Assembly (NCBI RefSeq): GCF_000092205.1 | Contig: NC_014216.1 | Coordinates: 1,369,742-1,433,741, forward strand | DNA: 64,000 nucleotides | Direction: 5' to 3' | Origin: Desulfurivibrio alkaliphilus AHT 2 | GTDB taxonomy: Bacteria > Desulfobacterota > Desulfobulbia > Desulfobulbales > Desulfurivibrionaceae | Part shown: positions 8,123-15,992 of the stretch, piece after piece | Layout: each line of letters begins with the position of its first letter | How positions within the stretch are numbered: position 1 is the first letter of the stretch | Made by a program: the position numbers and the translations under genes | Notes under the pieces: generated by a model | Told to the model about the DNA's origin: nothing | The model's input: the letters and a program-made list of their open reading frames with translations, nothing else | Database searches by the model: none

Positions 8123-9901
8123 TCATCCGTTGCGCTCTGCCGTCAGTTCTTTGATCTTTAATTCAATTTGTTCACGCAGTTCCGGATCACCATTGGGAGG
8201 CAGCAGCGCCAGGGCCCGCCGGTAAGCGGCCAAAGCCTCGGCAACGTAGCCCAGCCGGCGGTAGGCGTCCCCCAGGTGATCGTGGATCACCGGGTCGTCT
8301 TCCAGCAGTTGCACCGCCAGCTCAAGCTCCTCCATGGCGCGCTGGTATTTGCCCAACCGGTAATAAACCCAGCCCAGGCTGTCCCGGATGGCGCCGTCAT
8401 CGGGCTTCAGCCGCACCGCCTCCTCGATGTACTCCCGGGCCAGCTCCAGGTTCTCGCCCCGGTCGGCCCAGGTATAGCCCACATAATTCAAGGCATAGGG
8501 ATCGTGGGGATCCAGGGCGATAACCTCCTGCATTTTGGCCAGCGCCCCCTCACTGTCCCCGACCCGGTCAAGATAGACGGCATATTCAAAATATACTTCC
8601 GGTTCCGGTCCCAGGTCCTGCAGGGCGCGTTGAAATATCGCCAGCCCCTGGCCGGCGTCATGCCACTCGATATGCAGCAGCGCCAGGGTGACATAAAAAC
8701 TCAGGTAACGGTGCTGGGAATCGGCCAGGGCCCGCTCCAGTACCGCCTCGGCCGCCACCGGTTGGCCGCTGCCGTGGTATATCCGGGCCAGCATCAGTAC
8801 CGCCTCCTCATAACCGTAATCGCCGGGGCGGATCTCCTCCAGCAGGTTGCGGGCCAAATCGATTTTTCCCAGCCGATAATAGGCCAGCACCAGCAGTGAA
8901 CGAACCGCATCCAGCCGTGGTTCATCGGCAAGCAGCCCCTGCAACAAAACCACCGCTTCCTCGTAGCGCTGTTCATCCAGCAAAATCCTGGCCATGGTCA
9001 GATCGACCCGGTCCACATCCCGGCTGTATGGCCGTAAGGCGGTCAGTTCAGCCAGGGCCTCTTCCACCCGTTCCAACCGCAGATAAAGGTCGGCCAGCAG
9101 TGAGCGGGCCCGCTCATCGGCGGGATTTTTGGCCACCATCCGGCGAAGAAGCGCCAAACTATCTTCGTAAAGACCGGCCGCTTCGTAAATCGCCGCCAGC
9201 TCCTGGGCCAGAGGAGCGGACCAGTTCAGTTCCAGGGCCCGCTCATAAGCCCCCAGCGCCTGTTCAATCAGCCCCAAATCATGGTACAGTCGCGCCAGAT
9301 AATAATGTCCCAGGAAATAGGCCGGCTGGTCGGCCACCAGTTGCTCCAATATTTCACGGGCTTCCTGGCGGCGGTCACTGCTGCCGTAAATCACCGCCAG
9401 CATCAGCATGGCGTTGGCGTTGCCCGGATCAAGCGTGAGAATCTCCTGATAAACGGCAGCGGCCCGATCGGGATCATCAAGAGCGGTATAAAGCTTGGCC
9501 AATAGGGAACGGGCGGCAAGATCGGTCGGATCGATGGCGATGATCCGGCGCACCCAGTAAATGGCCTGCTCCCGCTCCTGTTGCTGAAGCAGCAGCATGG
9601 CCAGTCGGCGCATGACATGAACCGCCTTGCGGTCGCAAAGCAACGCCTGCTGGTAGGCATAGCGGGCCTCATCGTAGCGCCCGCCCAGCTCGGCACTTTT
9701 GCCCCAGGCAAACTGAAAATAAGCGCAAGCCAGGTCCACCGCTTCTTCGTAGGGCTCCAACTCCGCCGCGTAACGTGGCCCGGCAGGGGCAGCCTTAACC
9801 GGTTCCTCGGGAGGCACCGCCGGCCGCGACGCACAACCCCCGGTCAGCAGTAAAACCGCCGCCAATACGGTAGCCAGCGATAACAACCTAGTTGTGCCCA
9901 T
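8123..9901 (-). CDS. TPR-repeat lipoprotein
   Basis: A 592-residue protein from the ATG at 9899-9901 (an in-frame ATG at 9907 and GTG at 9913 are alternatives). The N-terminus has a hydrophobic stretch ending in the lipobox LTGGC, so it is exported and lipidated. The rest is a regular array of about 34-residue helix pairs with TPR signatures such as LDPGNANAMLMLAVIYG, DPHDPYALNYVGYTWADRG and PVIHDHLGDAYRRLGY; roughly 12-14 repeats can be counted. TPR arrays scaffold protein complexes; the partner is unknown. It was originally translationally coupled to the downstream lipoprotein gene, which suggests they act together. Confidence 0.83.
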   Translation of the reverse strand: MGTTRLLSLATVLAAVLLLTGGCASRPAVPPEEPVKAAPAGPRYAAELEPYEEAVDLACAYFQFAWGKSAELGGRYDEARYAYQQALLCDRKAVHVMRRLAMLLLQQQEREQAIYWVRRIIAIDPTDLAARSLLAKLYTALDDPDRAAAVYQEILTLDPGNANAMLMLAVIYGSSDRRQEAREILEQLVADQPAYFLGHYYLARLYHDLGLIEQALGAYERALELNWSAPLAQELAAIYEAAGLYEDSLALLRRMVAKNPADERARSLLADLYLRLERVEEALAELTALRPYSRDVDRVDLTMARILLDEQRYEEAVVLLQGLLADEPRLDAVRSLLVLAYYRLGKIDLARNLLEEIRPGDYGYEEAVLMLARIYHGSGQPVAAEAVLERALADSQHRYLSFYVTLALLHIEWHDAGQGLAIFQRALQDLGPEPEVYFEYAVYLDRVGDSEGALAKMQEVIALDPHDPYALNYVGYTWADRGENLELAREYIEEAVRLKPDDGAIRDSLGWVYYRLGKYQRAMEELELAVQLLEDDPVIHDHLGDAYRRLGYVAEALAAYRRALALLPPNGDPELREQIELKIKELTAERNG

Positions 9902-9925
9902 GACCATCCCCACTGATCATCGTTG

Positions 9926-10097
9926 GTAATCGTTCAGCCGCACCGCATCTTCGGGCGATCAGCCAGGCTTACGGAGGGGACAGTTTTAAAAACTGTCCCC
10001 GATTACGCTGCACCTGGCTGCTTGCCCGAACCTGCGGCACTGCTGAACGATTACAGCCCGTTATACCTGCAGGTTAGTACCCCCGGTAAACGGTTAC
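9926..10097 (-). mobile_element. GTAA-hairpin MITE, type B, with nested palindrome and 7/8-bp target duplication
   Basis: Inverted orientation relative to the copy at 17593. Hairpin 9926-10054 with type-B arms (cgttcag, ttcggg, gccagg blocks), followed by the lead module to GGTTAC at 10097. Flanking direct repeats are CATCGTTG (9918-9925) and CATTGTTG (10098-10105). The tip is replaced by a palindrome with GGGGACAGTTTT arms (9976-10000). Its end supplies the tmk stop codon; without the element tmk would stop one codon earlier. Confidence 0.88.
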
Positions 10098-10762
10098 CAT
10101 TGTTGGCAGATTTTCGCCGCGATCATTTTTTTGCTCATCAGCAACGCCTCGACCGCTTGCCAGATTTCGACCTGCACCTGCTCTATTGCCCCGGTGGCAT
10201 TGACCCGTACCAGACCGGGCGCGGAAAAACCGGCAAAAATCCCGGCCACCCGCCGGAGGTAATCCTCCTGCTCAAAGTCGTTGAGACTCTCACCCCGCCC
10301 TTCCTGCACCCGCCGCACCCCCACGGCGGGCGGCGCCTCCAGCAGCAGCACCAGATCAGGCCGGGGGGCAAAGCTCTCGTTGATGGCCAGAATGGCCGCC
10401 GGATCATGCCCGCTCGCCCCCTGGTAAGCGGCGGTGGAATAATAATAACGATCGGTAATCACCACCCGGCCGGCTTTAAGGGCCGGCTCGATGAGCTTGG
10501 CAACATGCTCCCGCCGGTCGGCAAGGAAAAGCTGCAACTCCTCTTCCGGCGACAGGGAAGCCCGGTTGAGAAAAAGCTCGCGCAGGCGGCGGCCGTATGG
10601 ACCGTCGGTGGGCTCCCGGGTGACCACCACCTCCAGCCCCAACTGGCGCAAACGCTGGGCCAACAGTTGCTGCTGGGTTGATTTGCCGGTGCCGTCAATC
10701 CCTTCAAGAGCGATCAAAACCCCCGCCCGGGCCGGCTGCTGTGGCTGCCTGTCTGTTTTCAC
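10094..10762 (-). CDS. tmk: Thymidylate kinase
   Basis: Phosphorylates dTMP to dTDP for DNA synthesis. The 222 residues from GTG 10762 carry the P-loop EGIDGTGKST, the DR(Y/E) motif in VITDRYYYSTAAYQG, and the TREPTDGPYGRR substrate loop. GTG at 10762 is preceded by AGAGGGG; a GTG at 10783 that overlaps the pdxA stop as GTGA is an equally possible coupled start. The last residue (Trp) and the TAA come from the neighbouring repeat element. It lies in one run with pdxA upstream. Confidence 0.94.
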   Translation of the reverse strand: MKTDRQPQQPARAGVLIALEGIDGTGKSTQQQLLAQRLRQLGLEVVVTREPTDGPYGRRLRELFLNRASLSPEEELQLFLADRREHVAKLIEPALKAGRVVITDRYYYSTAAYQGASGHDPAAILAINESFAPRPDLVLLLEAPPAVGVRRVQEGRGESLNDFEQEDYLRRVAGIFAGFSAPGLVRVNATGAIEQVQVEIWQAVEALLMSKKMIAAKICQQW

Positions 10763-10779
10763 TGCCGCCCCTCTCAACG

Positions 10780-11850
10780 TCACGCCGGTTCCGGCAGATT
10801 GCTGCTTCGATTGGCGGCTATTTCGGCGGCCAGCCAAAATGCCGCCCGCAGGCTGTCATGGTCGGCCACCCCGCGACCGGCAATATCGTAAGCGGTACCA
10901 TGATCCACCGAGGTACGAATTATGGGCAGGCCGATGGTGACATTGACGCCATCCTTAAAATGGAGCAATTTGAAAGGAATCAAGCCCTGATCATGGTACA
11001 TGGCCACCACCGCGTCAAAATCTCCTTGGCTGGCCTGATAAAAAACGGTATCCGGCGGCCGCGGACCCGAGATGGACACCTCCCGGCCCAACAGGGCCGC
11101 CGCCTGGGCCACCGCCGGCTCAATAACCCGCTTTTCCTCGTCGCCGAACATCCCCCCCTCCCCGGCATGGGGGTTGAGTGCCGCCACGGCAAGACGCGGC
11201 CGCAACACGGCAAAATCATGCTGCAATGAGCGAGCGGTAAGGCGAATCAACCGAACCACCGCCTCTTGGGTAACGGCCTCGGGCACCCGGGACAAGGGGC
11301 GGTGGATACTGACCAGGCTCACCCGCAGTCGCGCGCCGGCCATCATCATGGCATATTCCGAGCAGTTGCACAAGGTGGCAAGCATTTCGGTATGACCCGG
11401 ATAGTGGTAGCCGCCGGCGTTGAGCATATCCTTGCCGATGGGACAGGTAACCATGGCGGCCAGTTCACCGCTTTGCGCCAGAGCGACCGCCTGTTCGATG
11501 TACTCTCCCATGGCCCTGCCGGAGGCCACCGTGGGCCGCCCCGGGGACGGGAGTGGAGCCAGGCTGGTAACCGGCAGCACATTAAGCGCCCCGGAGCCAA
11601 GCGGCTGCCCTGGCTGCCAGGGATTGAGTTCTACTTTTACCCCCAACTGCCGAGCACATTGAGCCAGCACGCCAAGATCACCCAGCACCACCGCTGCCGC
11701 CGCCGGTTCCTGCCGGCCCGTCTCTGTCGTTCCGGCTTGCCGGGCCTGTTCCCGTTCCAGGTGCAGGCGGAGGATAATCTCCGGCCCAACCCCGGCAGGG
11801 CAACCCATGGTAATTCCGATCAAAGCTGGCCTGGGTGGTTGATTGGTCAT
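10780..11850 (-). CDS. pdxA: 4-hydroxythreonine-4-phosphate dehydrogenase
   Basis: Oxidises 4-phosphohydroxy-L-threonine in the DXP-dependent pyridoxal phosphate pathway. The 356 residues from ATG 11850 show the N-terminal GITMGCPAGVGPEI signature and the three metal-binding histidines in HYPGHTEMLA, NPHAGEGG and MYHDQGLIPFK. The first motif has Cys where many PdxA proteins have Asp. The frame is open to a GTG at 11871, but the ATG gives the family-typical start. It is sandwiched between yraN and tmk, overlapping or nearly touching both. Confidence 0.93.
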   Translation of the reverse strand: MTNQPPRPALIGITMGCPAGVGPEIILRLHLEREQARQAGTTETGRQEPAAAAVVLGDLGVLAQCARQLGVKVELNPWQPGQPLGSGALNVLPVTSLAPLPSPGRPTVASGRAMGEYIEQAVALAQSGELAAMVTCPIGKDMLNAGGYHYPGHTEMLATLCNCSEYAMMMAGARLRVSLVSIHRPLSRVPEAVTQEAVVRLIRLTARSLQHDFAVLRPRLAVAALNPHAGEGGMFGDEEKRVIEPAVAQAAALLGREVSISGPRPPDTVFYQASQGDFDAVVAMYHDQGLIPFKLLHFKDGVNVTIGLPIIRTSVDHGTAYDIAGRGVADHDSLRAAFWLAAEIAANRSSNLPEPA

Positions 11851-11882
11851 GGCAGGTTTCTCGTCGCTCACCGGGATGTTAT

Positions 11883-12245
11883 TCAGAGTTCAAAGGCATT
11901 GACCAGGTGATCGATTTCCGGTTTGCCGCCGCGGAAGGAAACCGCCACCACGTCAAACCGGGACGCCTGGTCGGACAGTCTTTCCCGCACCAGATACTCC
12001 TGGGCGGCCAGGGCAATCTTGCGCTGTTTGGCGGCGGTGATCGCCTCTAATGGTGAGCCGAAAGCCGTGCTGTTACGGCTTTTCACCTCGACAAAGACCA
12101 GCTCGTCGCGGCGGCGGGCAATAATATCCAACTCCGCCGCCCTGGTTCGGTAATTGCGGGCCACAATACGGTAACCGGCCTTTTCCAGGTAGGAGGCGGC
12201 CAGTTCTTCTCCCCGGCGCCCAAGCCCCTGGCGCTGCTTAGTCAT
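11883..12245 (-). CDS. yraN: UPF0102 / YraN family endonuclease-like protein
   Basis: A 120-residue protein with the restriction-endonuclease-like fold seen as GRRGEELAASYLEKAGYRIVARNYRT, AELDIIARRRDELVFVEVKSR and the following K/Q-rich helix; E, D and ExK residues of the nuclease-like site are present. Cellular role is uncertain. The true start is the ATG at 12243-12245, which overlaps the end of rnhB by 8 bp (ATGACTAA); longer readings run antisense to sense inside rnhB and were discarded. The rnhB-yraN pair is a common arrangement. Confidence 0.9.
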   Translation of the reverse strand: MTKQRQGLGRRGEELAASYLEKAGYRIVARNYRTRAAELDIIARRRDELVFVEVKSRNSTAFGSPLEAITAAKQRKIALAAQEYLVRERLSDQASRFDVVAVSFRGGKPEIDHLVNAFEL

Positions 12246-12894
12246 CACCGCCCCGCAGGCAGTCGCCCACCGGCTTGAAACTCCGGCGATGGATGGGGCA
12301 GGGTCCGTGTTGGCGCAGCAAATGCAGGTGTTCGGCGGTGCCGTAGCCTTTGTGCCGGTGAAAATTATACTGGGGATAACGCCGATGGTAGTCGGCCATG
12401 ATCTCGTCCCGCCGCACCTTGGCAATGATGGAGGCGGCGGCGATGGAAGCGCTGCGGGAATCACCCCGTACCAAGGCCTGTTGAGGCAGGGGAAGAGGAA
12501 GTTGGTGCTTGCCGTCGACCAGCAGAAAGTCCGGCTCGGCGGCCAAAGCGGCCACCGCCTTTTGCATGGCCAGCAGCGAGGCCTGGAGAATATTCAAGCG
12601 ATCGATCTCGGCCGGAGCAACCACCCCGACCCCCCAGTAAACCCCGGGCAGGGCTTCAATTTCCGCCGCCAACCGACAGCGCAACTCGGGCTTAAGCTGT
12701 TTGGAGTCACGGAATCGGCTTGCTTCGCAGCCGGCCGGCAGCACCACACAGGCGGCCACCACCGGCCCGGCCAGGGGACCGCGGCCGGCTTCATCTATTC
12801 CGGCCACCAGTCGATAGCCCTGGCTTTCAAGCGAACGCTCGAAGGCCAGGGAGTCGACAACCTCCGGCTCCCTTTGCCAAAGATGACTGCTCAC
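12238..12894 (-). CDS. rnhB: Ribonuclease HII
   Basis: Cleaves RNA in RNA-DNA hybrids and removes misincorporated ribonucleotides. The 218 residues contain the GIDEAGRGPLAGPVV motif with the catalytic Asp-Glu, DSKQLKPE, and the later Asp residues in DFLLVDG and SIIAKVRRD. The GTG at 12892-12894 is preceded by a GGGGG-type ribosome-binding site and gives a typical short N-terminus; the frame is open further upstream to 12945. It lies downstream of rplS and overlaps yraN. Confidence 0.94.
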   Translation of the reverse strand: MSSHLWQREPEVVDSLAFERSLESQGYRLVAGIDEAGRGPLAGPVVAACVVLPAGCEASRFRDSKQLKPELRCRLAAEIEALPGVYWGVGVVAPAEIDRLNILQASLLAMQKAVAALAAEPDFLLVDGKHQLPLPLPQQALVRGDSRSASIAAASIIAKVRRDEIMADYHRRYPQYNFHRHKGYGTAEHLHLLRQHGPCPIHRRSFKPVGDCLRGGDD

Positions 12895-12996
12895 GGGCAC
12901 CCCCGGGCACCACGATATCCCCAACCGCCGGCCCCGACGGGGCAACGTGGGTAGCGGTAGCCATGGAACAAGTGGTGCTGACAGACAAAGGTTAAA

Positions 12997-13344
12997 TCAG
13001 CGCACGTCGCGTTCGCGAATCCGGGCAGCCTTGCCGCGCAGATTGCGGAGATAGTAGAGGCGGGAGCGCCGTACCCGACCGTGGCTGACCACCTCGATTT
13101 TTTCGACCTGAGGAGTGTGCAGCGGGAAGGTCTTCTCCACGCCAACCCCGTGGGAAACCTTGCGCACGGTGACACTGGCACCGATGTTGCCACGGCAACG
13201 GCGAATGACTACGCCCTGAAATACCTGGACCCGTTCCTTGGTACCTTCAATAATCCGAAAATGGACCTTGATGGTGTCACCGGGCCGGAAATCCGGGTGG
13301 TCGTGGCGGAGTTGTTCCTGTTCAATCTGGGCAATAGCGTTCAT
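12997..13344 (-). CDS. rplS: 50S ribosomal protein L19
   Basis: Ribosomal protein at the 30S-50S interface. The 115 residues include [27 protein letters not shown] and [23 protein letters not shown], both diagnostic. It belongs to the rpsP-KH-rimM-trmD-(SPOUT)-rplS order found in many bacteria. The 137 bp before it hold no recognisable gene or strong terminator. Confidence 0.97.
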   Translation of the reverse strand: MNAIAQIEQEQLRHDHPDFRPGDTIKVHFRIIEGTKERVQVFQGVVIRRCRGNIGASVTVRKVSHGVGVEKTFPLHTPQVEKIEVVSHGRVRRSRLYYLRNLRGKAARIRERDVR

Positions 13345-13481
13345 TGTACTTTTCCTTTAGCTACGGTTGCGGCCATGCCAGCAAGATCAGCTGCTGAAGT
13401 GGCCGGTTATTTCTAACAGTTATTAACCAACTAATCAAACTCTCAAAGCATCCGGCTGGTTTGCCCGACATGTTTGCCGGC

Positions 13482-14045
13482 TTAGCCGGTGGCCAGGAGG
13501 CGGTCCAGCAAAATCGCCGCCGCCGAGCGTACCGGCAGGTGGTTGTAATCTCCCGCCCCTTTAATGGGGGGGAGAAAGGCGTCCACCCCGGACAGGGCGG
13601 CAGGCGCCAGCCCCCAGGCCGTTCCCAGCAAAATCATGGCCGGTTTCCCGGCCCTCAGTTGCCGCCGAATATCGCCAAAATCGCGGGTTTGCGGCTGCTC
13701 CCTGGCGCTGGTGGCCAGTACCAGCGGCCGCTCACCTCGGTCGGCGCTCACCCGCTGATACAGGGTCGCCAGATCGGGCACCACCCTTACCAGGGTCAAA
13801 GCCTCCTTGCGCGCCGGGTTCAACTGCCCACCCCGGCCTTTTAACCAATGTTCCAGCAACTCCGCCACCAGTTGCTGCTGGTCCTCATACGGGGTAACCA
13901 GATAAAACCGTCTTACGCCGTAGGTTCTGGCGGTCCTGGCAATATCATGAATATCCAGGTTGGTCACCGCCGAACCGATCACTTCCCGGCGGCGGTTGAA
14001 CACCGGATAATGAACCAGGGCAACATCCAGCAGGGCGCCGCTCAC
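13482..14045 (-). CDS. SPOUT-type RNA methyltransferase (PF09936-like)
   Basis: The 187 residues start LLDVALVHYPVFNRRREVIGSAVTNLDIHDIARTARTYGV and end with a glycine-rich knot segment (PAMILLGTAWGLAPA, GAGDYNHLPVRSAAAILLDRLL), the pattern of the Methyltrn_RNA_4 (PF09936) branch of SPOUT enzymes. It should methylate RNA with S-adenosylmethionine, but the substrate is not established to my knowledge. The GTG start at 14043-14045 overlaps the trmD stop as GTGA, so it is translationally coupled to trmD, consistent with a tRNA or rRNA modification role. Confidence 0.82.
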   Translation of the reverse strand: MSGALLDVALVHYPVFNRRREVIGSAVTNLDIHDIARTARTYGVRRFYLVTPYEDQQQLVAELLEHWLKGRGGQLNPARKEALTLVRVVPDLATLYQRVSADRGERPLVLATSAREQPQTRDFGDIRRQLRAGKPAMILLGTAWGLAPAALSGVDAFLPPIKGAGDYNHLPVRSAAAILLDRLLATG

Positions 14046-14800
14046 TTGATTTCTATCCCGTGTTTGGCCAGCAGACGCAGTTCCGCCGGCGTGAAATCCG
14101 CCGCCTTGAGCAACTCCGGCCGCCGCCGGGCGGTACGCCGCACCGCTTGCACCAGACGCCAGTCGGCAATGGCGGCATGGTCGCCGGAGAGCAGCACCTC
14201 CGGCACCTCGCGATCTTCAAAGACCCGGGGTCGGGTGTACTGCGGGTATTTCAATCCGCCCCGGCTACCCGGGCTGAAGGTATCATTGGCCGCCGAAGCG
14301 TCACACCCCAGCACCCCGGGCAACAGCCGGGTGAGGCAATCAAGCAGCACCAGAGCGGCCGGCTCACCACCGGTGAGGATATAATCACCGATGGATACTT
14401 CACGGTCCACATAGGAGGCCCGGAAACGTTCATCCACCCCTTCGTAACGGCCGCAGACCAGGATCAAATGTCTTTCGGCGGCAAGTTCCGCGGCCAGCTC
14501 CTGGTTCAGGCTTTGCCCCTGGGGGCTCAGGAGCAGGACCTTGGCCGCTTCCGAGCCGCCGCCGGTGACCTGCCCGCGGGCATGGCGAACTGCGGCGGCC
14601 AGCGGTTCCGGCTTCATCACCATTCCTTCGCCGCCGCCAAACGGGCGGTCATCGGTCATGGCGTGCCGGTCTTCGGCAAAATCGCGGATATTATGGACGG
14701 CCAGGGTCACGATACCGTCCTGCACCGCCCGCCGGATCATCCCCTGGGCCAGAGGGGAATCAAAGAAATCCGGAAAAATAGTTAAGATATCAAAATGCAA
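14042..14800 (-). CDS. trmD: tRNA (guanine-N1)-methyltransferase
   Basis: Makes m1G37 in tRNA, preventing frameshifting. The 252 residues contain MHFDILTIFPDFFDSPL, the VCGRYEGVDERF and IGDYILTGGEPAAL knot motifs that bind S-adenosylmethionine, and the PQYTRPRVFEDREVPEVLLSG linker. Length is normal. It lies downstream of rimM, with a repeat remnant in the 77-bp gap, and its stop overlaps the next gene's GTG. Confidence 0.97.
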   Translation of the reverse strand: MHFDILTIFPDFFDSPLAQGMIRRAVQDGIVTLAVHNIRDFAEDRHAMTDDRPFGGGEGMVMKPEPLAAAVRHARGQVTGGGSEAAKVLLLSPQGQSLNQELAAELAAERHLILVCGRYEGVDERFRASYVDREVSIGDYILTGGEPAALVLLDCLTRLLPGVLGCDASAANDTFSPGSRGGLKYPQYTRPRVFEDREVPEVLLSGDHAAIADWRLVQAVRRTARRRPELLKAADFTPAELRLLAKHGIEIK

Positions 14801-14845
14801 AGTCTAACCAACCGTTCGCCCCGTTTACCCCACCAGCCATGTTCC

Positions 14846-14880
14846 ATGTTGCCCGAACCCGCGGTACTGCTAACCACTTA
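14846..14880 (-). repeat. One-arm remnant of the GTAA-hairpin element
   Basis: The stretch gttgcccgaacccgcggtac followed by tgctaaccacttac matches the right arm of the inverted type-B hairpins (compare 10020-10054). No partner arm is found. It supplies the TAA stop codon of rimM at 14878-14880. The loss of one arm implies an old, decayed insertion. Confidence 0.6.
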
Positions 14881-15435
14881 CCCCTCACCGAGCAAGCCGG
14901 GCGGGGGGGTCAGCAGCAGCCAGGCCGATTCACCCTCATGGTCGTGACGCAGGGCCATAAACTCCGGATGGACCGGGACCAGATATTCCCTATGTTGTTC
15001 GTCGACAATGACCAGCAACGGATGGGCAGCGGTCAACATAAAATCTGTCACCAGCCCGACTTTACGGCCCTCGGCGGTGTACGCCGCCAGGCCGGCCAAC
15101 TGGTGCCAGTAAATATCATCCGGTGCCAGGGGCGGCAATTCTCCCGCCGCCAACGCCACCACCCTATCCCGCAGGGCTTCCGCCTGATTCCGGTCGTCAA
15201 CCCCGGCCAGCCGAATTACCAGTGCCCCACCCTGCGAACGCACCGCCAACAGGGGGTACGCCAGGGGCGGACCGCCGCTTGCGGGCAACAGGAACAGCTC
15301 TTCCAGGCCGGAAAAATCCAGCGGCGCACCGGCCAGGGGCAGCACTTTCAGCTCCCCTTTTACCCCCTGGGGCTTGACAATCCGACCGATTTCCACCAGT
15401 TCGCCCCGGCGGGCGCCGGTAAAAATGATCCGCAA
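14878..15435 (-). CDS. rimM: 16S rRNA processing protein RimM
   Basis: Assists maturation of the 30S head with ribosomal protein S19. The 185 residues contain the N-terminal barrel EIGRIVKPQGVKGELKVLPL and the PRC-type barrel KVGLVTDFMLTAAHPLLVI with the EYLVPVHPEF segment. A TTG at 15433-15435 sits after GGAG from the KH gene end; a GTG at 15396 is an alternative. Its stop codon is inside a remnant of the repeat element. Operon with KH, rpsP and trmD. Confidence 0.94.
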   Translation of the reverse strand: MRIIFTGARRGELVEIGRIVKPQGVKGELKVLPLAGAPLDFSGLEELFLLPASGGPPLAYPLLAVRSQGGALVIRLAGVDDRNQAEALRDRVVALAAGELPPLAPDDIYWHQLAGLAAYTAEGRKVGLVTDFMLTAAHPLLVIVDEQHREYLVPVHPEFMALRHDHEGESAWLLLTPPPGLLGEG

Positions 15436-15438
15436 GGT

Positions 15439-15663
15439 TTACTCCACGATCTCCAGGCGGACTTTGCGCTCTCCGCCGGTCGCCGTCAGCAGGGTACGGA
15501 TGGTTCTGGCCGTCCGGCCCTGGCGGCCGATGACCTTGCCCAGATCACCCTGGTCTACCCGTAGCTCCAGCAACAGGGTATCATCCTGCGTGCTCTCGTC
15601 CACCGTCACCGCCTCGGGGTTATCCACCAGGCCCCGGGCGACAAACTCGACCAGTTCCCGCAT
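15439..15663 (-). CDS. khpA: KH-domain RNA-binding protein (KhpA/YlqC type)
   Basis: Small single-KH protein of 74 residues, MRELVEFVARGLVDNPEAV followed by the GxxG loop in DLGKVIGRQGRTARTIRTLL. KhpA proteins bind RNA, often with KhpB. The ATG at 15661-15663 follows an AGGTTGG stretch and is preferred over a TTG at 15669. It sits in its usual place between rpsP and rimM. Confidence 0.92.
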   Translation of the reverse strand: MRELVEFVARGLVDNPEAVTVDESTQDDTLLLELRVDQGDLGKVIGRQGRTARTIRTLLTATGGERKVRLEIVE

Positions 15664-15670
15664 GTCCAAC

Positions 15671-15931
15671 CTATTCCGCCGCCGCGGCCGGCTGAGCCTG
15701 GGCGCCCTTGAGCAGGCTGCGCACGGTATCGGTGGGCTTGGCTCCCTTGGCCAGCCAGTCGGCTACCCGGTCCTGCTTGATGTTAACCGCAGCCGGGTTC
15801 TGCATGGGATCGTAGGTACCGACCACTTCCAGGAAGCGGCCGTCACGCTTGGCTTCTGAATCCGCCACTACTATCCGGTAAAAGGGTTTCTTTTTCCTGC
15901 CCATACGGGTCAGACGGATACGTACTGCCAT
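15671..15931 (-). CDS. rpsP: 30S ribosomal protein S16
   Basis: The 86 residues begin [24 protein letters not shown] and include [18 protein letters not shown], standard S16 features. The C-terminus is alanine-rich. It lies 61 bp downstream of ffh, in the classic ffh-rpsP-KH-rimM-trmD-rplS order. Confidence 0.97.
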   Translation of the reverse strand: MAVRIRLTRMGRKKKPFYRIVVADSEAKRDGRFLEVVGTYDPMQNPAAVNIKQDRVADWLAKGAKPTDTVRSLLKGAQAQPAAAAE

Positions 15932-15992
15932 ATTATTTCCTCCACTTAATTAGGGTACTGAGCTTTTACGTTTATTTACTAACTCTGCCAGC

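Noticed and set aside
12246-12464. Longer reading of yraN into rnhB
   Set aside because: The extra 73 codons are an out-of-frame reading of rnhB; MTKQRQGLGRRGEELA is the family start.
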